This document shows positions 25,823 through 33,821 of a stretch of 64,000 nt of DNA, one piece after another (the stretch's first letter is position 1; every line of letters starts with the position of its first letter). The position numbers and the translations under genes were made by a program. The notes under the pieces are model-generated. The model was not told where the DNA came from and did no database searches. It was given only the letters and a program-made list of their open reading frames with translations. The DNA comes from CBHTSZ01 sp966095765 (GTDB lineage: Bacteria; Patescibacteriota; Saccharimonadia; Saccharimonadales; Saccharimonadaceae): contig CBHTSZ010000004.1 in assembly GCA_966095765.1 (NCBI GenBank), positions 62,001 to 126,000 on the forward strand, in the 5' to 3' direction.

Positions 25823-26530
25823 ATGTCAGCTGAAACACTTACGGCTCTCGAACCCAGCCCCCAGGAAGCGGTGCTTGCTCGCAGCGACGAGGAGATCGAG
25901 CAGGAGATAGACGGTATTCTCGCCGCTACAACAGCTCACGAAGCACGTGAGCAGCAACTGAGTTTCGAAGAGATTTCAAAGCTCTTTTTAGATGCGCATA
26001 GCACCAAGGTACAGGAACTGCAGCAGCAAAAGCGTGAGCTTGTGCTCGACATGTTACTCGATAACCCGGCCGAAGCTTTTCGCGGTGAGTTTTTGCAGCT
26101 CAAGCTGCTCTATGAAGACAGGACGATTCAGGAAGCGCGCTATGACGGCACGGTGATCCGTGAGTTTTGTACACAGAACCACGAACGCGGTACCTGTGAC
26201 TATCTATTCCGGCAGTTTACCCGTGGTGACGGTAGTGAAAAGTACGAAGTGAGCCGCGTGTTTCATACCTTTGGCTATCCTGTGACGATGACGCTCTCTT
26301 GGCAAGATGAACAGCTCCAGGTGATCGCGCACAAGTACGAGCGCGGTACAACCTCTTACGTTGAGCTTGAAGGGGATAAGCGTGAACGGATCCTGGCAGA
26401 ACTGTTCTATGACACGATCAAAGCGAGCGCCTTGCAGTTTGAGCGCCGCCCAGATGAGCGCAGCGAAAACGACCTTCGGGCAAGACAGTATCTCAAAAAA
26501 GTCCGGGATGACGACTACCTCCTGTTTTAA
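25823..26530 (+). CDS. Hypothetical acidic cytoplasmic protein (235 aa)
   Basis: It is Glu/Gln-rich and helical in the first ~80 residues (DEEIEQEIDGILAATTAHEA, then KVQELQQQKRELVLDML), with a beta-rich second half (FGYPVTMTLSWQDEQLQVIA) and a basic end. There is no signal peptide, membrane helix or known motif. The start ATG follows AAAAAGG. It stands alone between ftsK and the rpsF operon. No family is recognised. Confidence 0.7.
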   Translation: MSAETLTALEPSPQEAVLARSDEEIEQEIDGILAATTAHEAREQQLSFEEISKLFLDAHSTKVQELQQQKRELVLDMLLDNPAEAFRGEFLQLKLLYEDRTIQEARYDGTVIREFCTQNHERGTCDYLFRQFTRGDGSEKYEVSRVFHTFGYPVTMTLSWQDEQLQVIAHKYERGTTSYVELEGDKRERILAELFYDTIKASALQFERRPDERSENDLRARQYLKKVRDDDYLLF

Positions 26531-26532
26531 GC

Positions 26533-26561
26533 TTTTCATAATCCCATTTTTCTGGTACAAT
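26533..26561 (+). promoter_or_regulatory. rpsF operon promoter TTTTCA-17-TACAAT
   Basis: The -10 TACAAT is at 26556-26561 with TTTTCA 17 nt upstream. It gives an ~80-nt leader before rpsF. Confidence 0.6.
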
Positions 26562-26583
26562 AACCCCTGTTAATAACTAACCT

Positions 26584-26619
26584 GCGACTTAGGTCGCCTA
26601 GATGAGCACCCGTTCATCT
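26584..26619 (+). promoter_or_regulatory. rpsF leader with S6:S18-type CCG hairpin
   Basis: The first hairpin is GCGAC-TTAG-GTCGC (26584-26597). The second pairs AGATGA (26600-26605) with TCATCT (26614-26619) around the loop GCACCCGT. A hairpin exposing CCG is the known binding site of the S6:S18 complex in rpsF leaders of many bacteria, used for feedback control. A strong GGAGGT follows before ATG 26642. Confidence 0.6.
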
Positions 26620-26641
26620 GAGTCCATAGGAGGTCTCAATT

Positions 26642-26989
26642 ATGCGAGAGTACGAACTAACCGTACTGATCCACCCTGATCTCGAGGCTGATCTCGAGAC
26701 ACCACTTACCACTGTTCGTGACATCGTGTCGAACAACGGCGGTAAGGTAGTAACTGAGGACAACTGGGGCAAAAAGCGCCTGGCATACCGTATTGCCAAG
26801 GAAGACTTTGCCGTTTACGTCCACATGGAAGTCGAACTGCCGGCAGCAAGCGTTGCCAAGGTCGACCAGACACTCAACATCACCGACAGCGTGCTTCGCC
26901 ACCTGCTCGTGAGCGTTGATCCAAAGGCTAAGGCTGCTGCAGCCGAAGCTGCGAAGAAGTCAGCAGACGACGAAAAAGAAGAGGAGTAG
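26642..26989 (+). CDS. rpsF: 30S ribosomal protein S6
   Basis: 115 aa, with the S6 ferredoxin-like pattern: YELTVLIHPDLE at the N-terminus, GGKVVTEDNWGKKRLAYRI and VLRHLLVSVD. The last ~20 residues are Ala/Lys/Glu-rich as in many S6 proteins. It pairs with S18 on the 30S platform; S18 is encoded two genes downstream. It is preceded by a structured leader and a strong GGAGGT Shine-Dalgarno. Confidence 0.96.
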   Translation: MREYELTVLIHPDLEADLETPLTTVRDIVSNNGGKVVTEDNWGKKRLAYRIAKEDFAVYVHMEVELPAASVAKVDQTLNITDSVLRHLLVSVDPKAKAAAAEAAKKSADDEKEEE

Positions 26990-26992
26990 AGC

Positions 26993-27448
26993 ATGGCCAA
27001 GGGGTTTAATAAGGTGATTTTGATGGGAAACCTCACGAGGGATCCCGAAACACGGACGACGCCAAACGGCCAGACCGTGACAAACTTTAGCCTGGCAGTC
27101 AACCGCACCTGGAAGGGTGCCGACGGCCAGCAAAACGAAGATGTGAGCTACATCGACTGTGTTGCTTGGGGCAAGCCTGGCGAGATCATCGCCCAGTACC
27201 TCGGCAAAGGACGTGCAGTCCTCGTCAGCGGTCGCCTCGACCAGCGCAGCTGGGACGACAAGGAAAGCGGCCAGAAGCGCTCAAAGATCGAAGTTGTTGT
27301 CGAAGACTTCAACTTTGTCGGCGACGGTGCTGGCGGTTCTGAGGGCGGCGGGGGCGCACCACGCAGCTCATCTTCTTCACAATCAGCATCTAACAACGCT
27401 CCTGAGATCGACGACAAGCCGATCGACCTCAGTGAGATTCCATTCTAA
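26993..27448 (+). CDS. ssb: Single-stranded DNA-binding protein
   Basis: 151 aa: an OB fold starting NKVILMGNLTRDPETRTTPN, including DVSYIDCVAWGKPGEII and VLVSGRLDQRSW. A Gly/Ser-rich linker follows, then the acidic tip IDLSEIPF that recruits partner proteins (DDIPF in E. coli). It has the usual place between rpsF and rpsR, 3 nt after rpsF. Confidence 0.96.
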   Translation: MAKGFNKVILMGNLTRDPETRTTPNGQTVTNFSLAVNRTWKGADGQQNEDVSYIDCVAWGKPGEIIAQYLGKGRAVLVSGRLDQRSWDDKESGQKRSKIEVVVEDFNFVGDGAGGSEGGGGAPRSSSSSQSASNNAPEIDDKPIDLSEIPF

Positions 27449-27456
27449 GGAGTACT

Positions 27457-27657
27457 ATGGCACGACGATTTAAGAAAGATATCCCTGCATACTTTGACTA
27501 CAAAGACGTCAAAACTCTGCAGCGTTTCGTTAACATCTACGGACAGATTGAGCCGTCAGCAAAGACTGGCCTCAACGCCCGTCAGCAGCGTCAGCTCGGC
27601 GTCGCGATCAAGCGCGCACGCCACCTCGCACTTATGCCTTTCGTGGCACAGGGCTAG
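27457..27657 (+). CDS. rpsR: 30S ribosomal protein S18
   Basis: 66 aa: FDYKDVKTLQRFVNIYGQI and RQQRQLGVAIKRARHLALMP are S18 hallmarks. It partners S6. The start follows AAGGAG. The stop at 27655-27657 is directly followed by a long folded element. Confidence 0.96.
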   Translation: MARRFKKDIPAYFDYKDVKTLQRFVNIYGQIEPSAKTGLNARQQRQLGVAIKRARHLALMPFVAQG

Positions 27658-27658
27658 G

Positions 27659-27782
27659 GTTTAGGGCGCTCCGCAGCGTATATCGGCGTTAGTATCTCTG
27701 GTGCTCGTTCACTGTACTGAATTGTACAGTTTACTCCGCTCCTCGATACTGCCTTGATCTACGCTGCATAGCATCCCTAAAC
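27659..27782 (+). ncRNA. Unidentified folded RNA element between rpsR and efp
   Basis: Nested perfect helices fold the whole interval into one rod. P1 is GTTTAGGG (27659-27666) with CCCTAAAC (27775-27782). P2 is GCAGCGTA (27673-27680) with TACGCTGC (27760-27767). P3 is GGC and AGTATC (27685-27696, with a GTT bulge) paired with GATACTGCC (27745-27753). A symmetric 14 x 14 nt central bubble follows, then hairpin P4 ACTGTAC-TGAATT-GTACAGT (27711-27730). The closing stem, open bubble and apical hairpin recall 6S RNA, but it is short and no independent promoter or T-tract was found. It may be an efp leader. A weak promoter (TTGTAC 27722-27727, 17 nt, GATACT 27745-27750) lies inside. Confidence 0.5.
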
Positions 27783-27814
27783 AATCACAGGATTTAACTG
27801 AGGAGAAATTACAC

Positions 27815-28375
27815 ATGTACCAACCAACTGATCTCAAAAAAGGCACCGTTATCCAGATCGATGGCCAACCATTTCGCGTGACCGACTATTCACAGAAAGT
27901 CATGGGGCGGGGCGGCTCTATCGTGAACGTCAAGCTTAAAAACCTCGTAACAGGCGCAGTGATCCCAAAGACCTTCAAGGGCGCAGACAAGATCGAACCG
28001 GCTGAGGTGAGCACTAAAAAGGTTCAGTATCTCTACGCTGATGGCGAAGGCTTCCATTTTATGGATCCTGAGACGTTCGAGCAGTTCCAGCTCGGTGCAG
28101 ACGACGTAGAAGATGCCGGTGATTACCTCAAGGAAGGCGACGAAGTACAGCTCCAGTTCTTTGGTGAGCGCGTTATCAACGTTGAGCTGCCAAAGAACCT
28201 TTTCCTCGAAGTAACCTACACCGAAGACGTCGTCAAAGGCGACACGACCAGCTCTGTTCTCAAAGACGCGACACTTGAGACCGGCAAGGTCATCAAAGTA
28301 CCGGCATTTATCAAGGTCGGTGATATCGTTTCTGTTGATACCGCAACCGGTGAGTACCGCGAACGTAAAAAGTAG
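27815..28375 (+). CDS. efp: Translation elongation factor P
   Basis: 186 aa, three beta-barrel domains: LKKGTVIQIDGQPFRVTDY, then NVELPKNLFLEVTYTEDVVK, and the C-terminal FIKVGDIVSVDTATGEYRER. It relieves ribosome stalling at proline runs. The tip of the domain I loop, usually KPGKG or PGRG, is VMGRGGS, with Arg at or next to the modified-residue position and no Pro. A start with GAGGAG follows the folded element at 27659-27782. Confidence 0.95.
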   Translation: MYQPTDLKKGTVIQIDGQPFRVTDYSQKVMGRGGSIVNVKLKNLVTGAVIPKTFKGADKIEPAEVSTKKVQYLYADGEGFHFMDPETFEQFQLGADDVEDAGDYLKEGDEVQLQFFGERVINVELPKNLFLEVTYTEDVVKGDTTSSVLKDATLETGKVIKVPAFIKVGDIVSVDTATGEYRERKK

Positions 28376-28384
28376 GAGAGGGGC

Positions 28385-28864
28385 ATGGCTGCCGAGTACC
28401 TTCTGACGAGTAGTATCGATCCGATAAAGAAGGGCGAACAATTTGTGGACGGCCCGCTTCCTCGGCATGTCACGCTTCAGCAGTGGTTTACGCTTGACCA
28501 CGTACCAGCGTTTAAGAATGCTCTACAAAACCTTGCCACGACGCTCGAGCCAGTCGAGATTATTGGCGGAGAGAACGCCGAGTTTGGTCCGAACAATGAC
28601 GTACCGGTTCGTTTAGTGCGTAACATTGGCCGCGTTGCACGCCTGCATACAAAAACGGGCGAGCTGATCGAGCGTTTTGGCGGAGAGCTTAGGAATCCTG
28701 AGTGGGCAGGGGACGGTTATAACCCGCACGTCACCTATGTCGATGGCGCTGCGCTCGATGAGGGTGAGGCTGTGACGCTACGCACTATCGAGATGATTAA
28801 GCGCGAGGATGGCGTCCGCACCGTGGAAATGGTGCTCGGGTTTAGTGGAAATGGGCGCAAATGA
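28385..28864 (+). CDS. 2H phosphoesterase / RNA ligase-like protein (159 aa)
   Basis: Two H-x-T motifs, RHVTLQQWF (His ~28) and NPHVTYVDG (~residue 113), are spaced as in the 2H superfamily (LigT/2'-5' RNA ligase, cyclic phosphodiesterases). These act on 2'-5' linkages or cyclic phosphates in RNA or nucleotides; the substrate here is not predictable. Soluble. The 3' end overlaps tlyA (ATGA), so the two are translated together, consistent with an RNA-linked role. Confidence 0.75.
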   Translation: MAAEYLLTSSIDPIKKGEQFVDGPLPRHVTLQQWFTLDHVPAFKNALQNLATTLEPVEIIGGENAEFGPNNDVPVRLVRNIGRVARLHTKTGELIERFGGELRNPEWAGDGYNPHVTYVDGAALDEGEAVTLRTIEMIKREDGVRTVEMVLGFSGNGRK

Positions 28865-29580
28865 GCAAGCAGCGCCTCGATCACGCGCTCGTTGCCCGTG
28901 GCCTCGTTTCGACGCGTTCTCAGGCCGAGAGCTGGATCCGACTTGGAAAGGTCAAAGTAGACGGTAAGGTGGTAACGAAAGCCGGATACTTCGTGGATGA
29001 CAGGTTCCCGGTAACGTTGGAAGCGGCCGAACGGTATGTTAGTCGAGCTGGTCTCAAGCTGGCCAGTGTCACCGAGAAACTAGGAGTGTCATTTGCTGAT
29101 ACCGTCGTGCTCGACGTCGGCAGCAGTACGGGCGGGTTTACGGACTACGCGCTCCAACATGGTGCACAAAAGGTGTTCGCCGTCGACGTCGGTACCGACC
29201 AGCTCCACCCATCACTTCGTGACGACAAGCGCATCGAGCTTCATGAAAAGACCGATATTCGTGACTTTATTCCAACCGAAGTACCTAACGTTGTCGTGAT
29301 GGATGTGAGTTTCATCTCTCTTAGAGAGATCCTGCCGCACATTGCTGCAGTTTCTGACACGAATACGGCTATCGTCGCTATGCTCAAGCCGCAGTTTGAG
29401 GCAGGCAAGCACCAGGTGAACAAAGGTGTTATCAAGAATGATGCGATGCGTCGTCAGATCCTGAGGGACTTTGAGAACTGGGCCAAGCAGTACTTTGTGA
29501 TCGTCGACAAAGCCGACAGCGATGTTGCTGGCGCAAAGGGTAATCGCGAGCGCTTCTATCTCCTCAAGAAAACAGCATAG
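28861..29580 (+). CDS. tlyA: TlyA family rRNA 2'-O-methyltransferase (239 aa)
   Basis: The N-terminal S4 RNA-binding domain (LDHALVARGLVSTRSQAESW) is followed by an FtsJ-like methyltransferase (VVLDVGSSTGGFTDYALQHG for AdoMet binding, then VVMDVSFISLREILPHIA). TlyA enzymes methylate 16S/23S rRNA riboses, and some homologues are annotated as hemolysins. Normal length. ATGA overlap with the 2H gene. Confidence 0.93.
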   Translation: MSKQRLDHALVARGLVSTRSQAESWIRLGKVKVDGKVVTKAGYFVDDRFPVTLEAAERYVSRAGLKLASVTEKLGVSFADTVVLDVGSSTGGFTDYALQHGAQKVFAVDVGTDQLHPSLRDDKRIELHEKTDIRDFIPTEVPNVVVMDVSFISLREILPHIAAVSDTNTAIVAMLKPQFEAGKHQVNKGVIKNDAMRRQILRDFENWAKQYFVIVDKADSDVAGAKGNRERFYLLKKTA

Positions 29581-29654
29581 CTAGCATTTACTTTTATCGA
29601 TAACTATTGTAAAATAAGCATAATCTAACTGTGTCTGTGCATGGTTGGTGTCGT

Positions 29655-29729
29655 TGCGGTAGAGGGATGGACCATGCCGTCCGGCACCCGTATCGCAGCA
29701 TGTTTAACAATTCGGTTCTAGCAAGAACC
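29655..29729 (+). promoter_or_regulatory. Structured leader of the G+C-rich secreted protein gene
   Basis: TGCGGTA (29655-29661) pairs with TATCGCA (29691-29697) with one wobble. Inside it GGAC-CATGCC-GTCC forms a hairpin. A second hairpin GGTTCT-AGCA-AGAACC lies at 29714-29729. The leader is ~150 nt from an AT-rich promoter-like stretch near 29610 to GTG 29787. Confidence 0.45.
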
Positions 29730-29786
29730 TGGCAGAACCCAGCACTATCGGCGCAGTACTCGACTCTCTGAAAGGGAGTGGTCCAC

Positions 29787-31298
29787 GTGAGTGGTAAGTA
29801 CAAGAGGCGACGCAAGGGAAGCAGTGTCTTCCTGGCGGTCGGGGCCGTTCTCGGTCTCGTGCTGCTGTCGTCTGGCTTCAGCACCCTGGCAGCTCAGGCT
29901 GCCGGCGGCGAGGACAACTCCAAGGTCTTCGTCTGCAAGTACGTCGGCAAGCCCGGCGTTGATGAGCGGCTCCAGACCGGGAACAACCCGATCAGTGTCA
30001 GCATCAGCTCTATCCTCAACTACCCCGGCCTGGGGCAGTTCTTCAAGGATGGTCAGAACCGCTCATTCGTGCTCAGGGAGGATGACACGCCTCCCGGTCC
30101 CGAAGGCGACCCGAGTGTCGGAGAGTGTCCGGCGCCCGATGGTCCGGACGAGATTCCGGTTCCGACGGTGCCGGTGTCGGACCCCTGTGGTTCGAACAAC
30201 GCAGTGTACGGCGCGGTGCCGTCGGGCAACTACGACGTGCAGCGGAACGGGGACGGCAGCATCACGCTGACCGCTCATGACGGCTACGCCTTCCCGGGCG
30301 ACAAGACTTCGGTCACGTTGCCCGCACCGACGGAAACCAACACCGAGCCCTGTCCGCCCGAGGTGACGGTCATCGAGATTCCGGCGGCTCCGTCGCCCAA
30401 TGACCCTTGCGGTCCGGGCAACGCAACCTGGAGCGCGCCGGCTGATACCGACACGCTCAACTGGGAGCTCTTGCCGAGCGGACACCTCACGGTGACCATC
30501 ATCCCGGCGAACACGACGTTCCCGAGCGGTGCTACCTCGCATGACTACGGTCTGGCGGTGGACTCCGGCAAGCAGTGCCCGCCTGAGCCCACTCCGGTGG
30601 CTCCGGCTGAGCCGCTGCAGCTCGACGTCTGTGAGCCCCCCTCGGGTCCCACGAGCGACGAGTACACGATCCCGGTCGACTCCAACTTCATCTACACGGT
30701 GAACGGGGTCACGACTGCCTCGGGTACCTACCCGGGCAGCCTCGACACCTACGTGATCAAGGCAGTGGCAAAGCAGGGTGTGGTGGTCAAGGAAGGCGCG
30801 GTGACCGAGTGGACTCTCGAGTTCAGTCGTGCAGCGTGCCTGACGTCGCCCGACCCGGTGGTCTCGCCCGACGGCTCCATTTCGGTGGACTGCCAGGGTA
30901 AGGGTGTGGCGGTCGCTGACAACTCCGCGAGCACGACTTCGGTCGGGTTCGAGGTGGTTGTGAACGGTCACGCAACGCTTTACTCGCTGCGTGCGGGCAA
31001 GGTGCGGCACATTCCGTTCTCCGGTGCACAGCCGGGCAGCAAGGTGGTCCTGCAGGACGGGGAAGCGAACGAGCTTGACTCGGCTCGCGTTCCCGTCAGG
31101 TGTGGTGGCGATGTAACGCCGCCGGATAACACCGGGATCTCCAACACGCCCACGTCGGCCCACACCGGCCTCTGGTCGGAACCGGCAGCGTCGCAGTCTT
31201 CGGGCGTGGCGCAGCTGTGTGCTGCACTGGCGGGTCTCCTGCTGCTGATGAGCGGGTTCTTCTTCTACGGCGCGTGGCGTCGTGGGCAGGAGAACTAG
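29787..31298 (+). CDS. Secreted, C-terminally anchored G+C-rich protein, probable sortase substrate (503 aa)
   Basis: The basic N-terminus (KYKRRRKG) and signal helix are followed by a cleavage-like AAQAAGG near residue 40. Three related modules follow, each beginning with a DPCG or DVCEPP cysteine motif and separated by Pro-rich linkers. The C-terminus has a ~20-residue membrane helix (LAGLLLLMSGFFFYGAW) then RRGQEN, with a possible sorting motif SAHTG about 40 residues from the end. The sortase gene overlaps its 3' end. One sampled line of 60 bases is ~65% G+C against ~48% in a neighbouring gene, and codon choice differs, suggesting transfer. GTG 29787 is chosen because AAAGGGAG lies at a better distance than for GTG 29778. 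Confidence 0.8.
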   Translation: MSGKYKRRRKGSSVFLAVGAVLGLVLLSSGFSTLAAQAAGGEDNSKVFVCKYVGKPGVDERLQTGNNPISVSISSILNYPGLGQFFKDGQNRSFVLREDDTPPGPEGDPSVGECPAPDGPDEIPVPTVPVSDPCGSNNAVYGAVPSGNYDVQRNGDGSITLTAHDGYAFPGDKTSVTLPAPTETNTEPCPPEVTVIEIPAAPSPNDPCGPGNATWSAPADTDTLNWELLPSGHLTVTIIPANTTFPSGATSHDYGLAVDSGKQCPPEPTPVAPAEPLQLDVCEPPSGPTSDEYTIPVDSNFIYTVNGVTTASGTYPGSLDTYVIKAVAKQGVVVKEGAVTEWTLEFSRAACLTSPDPVVSPDGSISVDCQGKGVAVADNSASTTSVGFEVVVNGHATLYSLRAGKVRHIPFSGAQPGSKVVLQDGEANELDSARVPVRCGGDVTPPDNTGISNTPTSAHTGLWSEPAASQSSGVAQLCAALAGLLLLMSGFFFYGAWRRGQEN

Positions 31299-31998
31299 CC
31301 TCGTCCTCGGTGTGCTGACACTTGTCCTGGCGGGAATCGTCGCATGCGTGGCGTTCACGTCCAGTGAGCGTCAGCAGACGGTTCTTAAGGGGGAGCAGGG
31401 GATGGCGTCGGCGCAACCGGCGCCATCCCCTAGCAGTGCTCCGAGCAGTGAACAAAACACGTCGCCTCCGCCTGAGGCGTCTGCCGCTCCGACTATAGAG
31501 TGGCGCATCCCGGCGTCACCGATGATCGGAGTGGATGTCCCAGCGATTGAGCGGTCGTTTAAGGTAGAGGGAGCGTCACTCGGTTCGCCGATTACGCCTC
31601 CCTTTGATCCTGATGTGATCGCTGACACGCTGTACTACGAGAATGATCACGCGGTTCGTGGTGCCGACCCAGGCACTGATTCGAACAATACCGTCTATCT
31701 CACCGGCCACACCTGGCGGGGCGGAGAGGCGGCGATGGACGTGATCGACCAGAAGATGGCGGTCGGTGACGAGCTGCTTGTGACGACAGTGGAGTCGAAG
31801 CGCCTTGGCGTGAAGCTTCGCTACGTTGTCACTGATAGTAGGCGATACCCCAAGGCGGCGCTTCCGAGCGTCGACAAGGTATGGGAGGTGGCTCCTGGAC
31901 GAATGGTGATCATCACCTGCAATCTGAGAGATGATGGTGAGCGTTCGACGCATAACCACGTTTTCTATGCCGAGCTCGTGGGCGTTACTGACAGCTAG
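31282..31998 (+). CDS. srt: Sortase, class E/F-like transpeptidase (238 aa)
   Basis: An N-terminal membrane anchor (LVLGVLTLVLAGIVACVAF) and a Pro/Ser-rich linker are followed by the sortase barrel with His143 in VYLTGHTWRGG, Cys213 in MVIITCNLR and Arg221 in GERSTHNHVFYAEL, the catalytic triad. TC followed by a spaced R-x(4)-H-V-F-Y-A ending is closest to class E/F enzymes of Gram-positive bacteria. It should covalently attach surface proteins outside the membrane. The start is GTG inside the 3' end of the upstream secreted protein, its likely substrate. Its base composition drops back to the genome norm within the gene. Confidence 0.9.
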   Translation: MGRRTSLVLGVLTLVLAGIVACVAFTSSERQQTVLKGEQGMASAQPAPSPSSAPSSEQNTSPPPEASAAPTIEWRIPASPMIGVDVPAIERSFKVEGASLGSPITPPFDPDVIADTLYYENDHAVRGADPGTDSNNTVYLTGHTWRGGEAAMDVIDQKMAVGDELLVTTVESKRLGVKLRYVVTDSRRYPKAALPSVDKVWEVAPGRMVIITCNLRDDGERSTHNHVFYAELVGVTDS

Positions 31999-32013
31999 AA
32001 CCGGAGAACTAAC

Positions 32014-32053
32014 GGCCCGGATCCTTGCGCAAGCCAGCGTAAGGATCCGGGCC
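32014..32053 (+). terminator. Strong terminator, 13-bp perfect stem
   Basis: GGCCCGGATCCTT (32014-32026) pairs with AAGGATCCGGGCC (32041-32053), followed by the T-rich TTCTTCATTTCTT. It closes the secreted protein-sortase unit. Confidence 0.88.
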
Positions 32054-32089
32054 TTCTTCATTTCTTGGTATAATTAACCGTAAGCTATT

Positions 32090-33805
32090 ATGAGACAAAG
32101 ACACGGGATAGGGTTAACTGAGGTCGTACAGGCCATTGGAGGATGGGGCAGCCGTCACCGGCGCGCTGCGTTGGTACTCGGCTGTTTGCTTGCGGCTATC
32201 GTAGGCCTACAACTGGTTTACCCAGGTGATCGAGCGTTGCCGTTTGCGCGCATCGGTGGAGACATGGTCGGGTTTAGTTCGCACCAGGACATTGCCAAAA
32301 AACTCCAATCTGACTACGGCAAGGTTAGTGTGACGACTAAGATCCGTGGCAAGACAACCAAAACCGTGCTCCCAAAGACTGGTATCGTCACCGATAATAA
32401 CAGGATCCTTGCAAGCGTCAGTGACTATCCGTGGTACTTGCGCATCCTCCCATTTAGCTCGGTAATCAAGGGCGCGCTCACGGATCAAGCGGTTATTACC
32501 ACGGTTGATGCGACTCGGTTCATGCTCTATGCTTCGGAACGCAGCAAAGAGTGTGAAGTGGCGCCTAAGAATGCTGGCGTCGTTATCAAAGATGGTGAGG
32601 TCCAGCTCGATCCTGCAACTGACGGTCAGGCCTGTTCTCGCGAGAGCTTGCGTCGACAGCTTACCTCACCTGAACTCACAAAGAGCGGTCTCACGGTCAC
32701 CGTACAGACGAGCGCGGTAAAGCCGGCTCGCTCAAATGCTGACGTCCAGCCTCTTCTCAAGGAAGCCAAAGCGGTAGCGGAGCACCAACTAACCCTCGTT
32801 GTTGCAGGCAAGACATACCAAGTCGACAAGCCAACACTTGCATCATGGCTAGCGTTTCCTGAAGATCCAAAGACAAAACTGCCAACCCTAGGGGTTAATG
32901 ACGAAGCGGTTAAAGCCTATCTCGCATCGATTCAAAAAGACGTCTATGTCGCGCCGGGCGTGACCGTCATCACGACACACGATGGCATCGAAACCGGCCG
33001 CGTACCCGGTCGTAGCGGGCAAGGTATCGATCAGGTTGCCACGACTGAGGCGATCCGCAAGCAGGTGCTCGCTGGTGACGGTACGGTTACCGCGACGCTC
33101 ACAACAATTCCGCCGACTCTGTCCTACAACCGTTCCTACAGCAAGACACCAGCAGGACTCCAGGCACTTATCAACGATCTCGTCAAAGATAAAGACATGG
33201 CGATTTCGGTTCGCAAACTAGGCGACAGCGGTGTACACGCGAACGGCGACAAACAGTATCACCCAGCAAGCACCTACAAGCTGTTCGTCGCTTACTCGGT
33301 ACTGAAGCGTGTTGATGATGGCCGCATGAGTCTCGGCCAGACGACGACCGGGGGGCAGACGCTCGCGCAGTGTCTCGATAACATGATCGTGAACTCTGAC
33401 AATGCCTGTGCCGAGTGGTTCGGTGCAACTATCGGTTGGAACACGGTGACGAACGAAGCGCGTGCGCTCGGTGCTAGCCGAACGACGCTCAGTAAGCCAT
33501 TTGTGTCGACGACCAATGATCAGGCGCTGTTTCTGCAAAAGCTTGAGTCAAACCAGATCGGTCTAACCGAGCCATCACGTGCACGTCTCCTGGATGCCAT
33601 GAAGCGGCAGGTATACCGCAGGGGTATTCCGGCTGGTGTTGGCGTACCGGTTGCCGATAAGGTCGGGTTCCTCGACGGCTACCTGCACGATTCGGCGATC
33701 GTCTACTCGCCAAAGGGCGTCTACGTACTCGTTATCTATAGTAACGGTAGTAGCTGGTCGGCAATTGCTGATGCGGCGCGCCAAATCCACGCGCAGCTCC
33801 AGTAG
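32090..33805 (+). CDS. Membrane-anchored class A beta-lactamase-like serine hydrolase (571 aa)
   Basis: There is one N-terminal membrane helix (~residues 25-45), then ~300 exported residues that resemble peptidoglycan-binding/VanW-associated repeats (GKTYQVDKPTLASWLAF). A C-terminal beta-lactamase/PBP fold has HPASTYKLF (active Ser in SxxK), SDNAC (SDN motif) and ADKVGF in place of KTG. The architecture fits a wall-remodelling carboxypeptidase or a beta-lactam-binding protein rather than a free beta-lactamase. A TATAAT box 15 nt before the ATG gives a nearly leaderless mRNA. It converges with ychF. Confidence 0.85.
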   Translation: MRQRHGIGLTEVVQAIGGWGSRHRRAALVLGCLLAAIVGLQLVYPGDRALPFARIGGDMVGFSSHQDIAKKLQSDYGKVSVTTKIRGKTTKTVLPKTGIVTDNNRILASVSDYPWYLRILPFSSVIKGALTDQAVITTVDATRFMLYASERSKECEVAPKNAGVVIKDGEVQLDPATDGQACSRESLRRQLTSPELTKSGLTVTVQTSAVKPARSNADVQPLLKEAKAVAEHQLTLVVAGKTYQVDKPTLASWLAFPEDPKTKLPTLGVNDEAVKAYLASIQKDVYVAPGVTVITTHDGIETGRVPGRSGQGIDQVATTEAIRKQVLAGDGTVTATLTTIPPTLSYNRSYSKTPAGLQALINDLVKDKDMAISVRKLGDSGVHANGDKQYHPASTYKLFVAYSVLKRVDDGRMSLGQTTTGGQTLAQCLDNMIVNSDNACAEWFGATIGWNTVTNEARALGASRTTLSKPFVSTTNDQALFLQKLESNQIGLTEPSRARLLDAMKRQVYRRGIPAGVGVPVADKVGFLDGYLHDSAIVYSPKGVYVLVIYSNGSSWSAIADAARQIHAQLQ

Positions 33806-33821
33806 TAGAATCTCCTGACGG

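Noticed and set aside
27659..27782. Firm call of the folded element as 6S RNA
   Set aside because: It is shorter than known 6S RNAs, has a short apical stem, and no independent promoter or terminator was found.
30063..31358. 431-aa reverse-strand ORF over the G+C-rich secreted protein
   Set aside because: Arg/His-rich shadow caused by high G+C and few stops. The sense frame has signal peptide, anchor and Shine-Dalgarno sequence.
32090..33805. Antibiotic-resistance beta-lactamase
   Set aside because: The SxxK and SDN motifs are present, but the enzyme is membrane-anchored with a long wall-binding region and KVG instead of KTG; a wall hydrolase/PBP role fits better.
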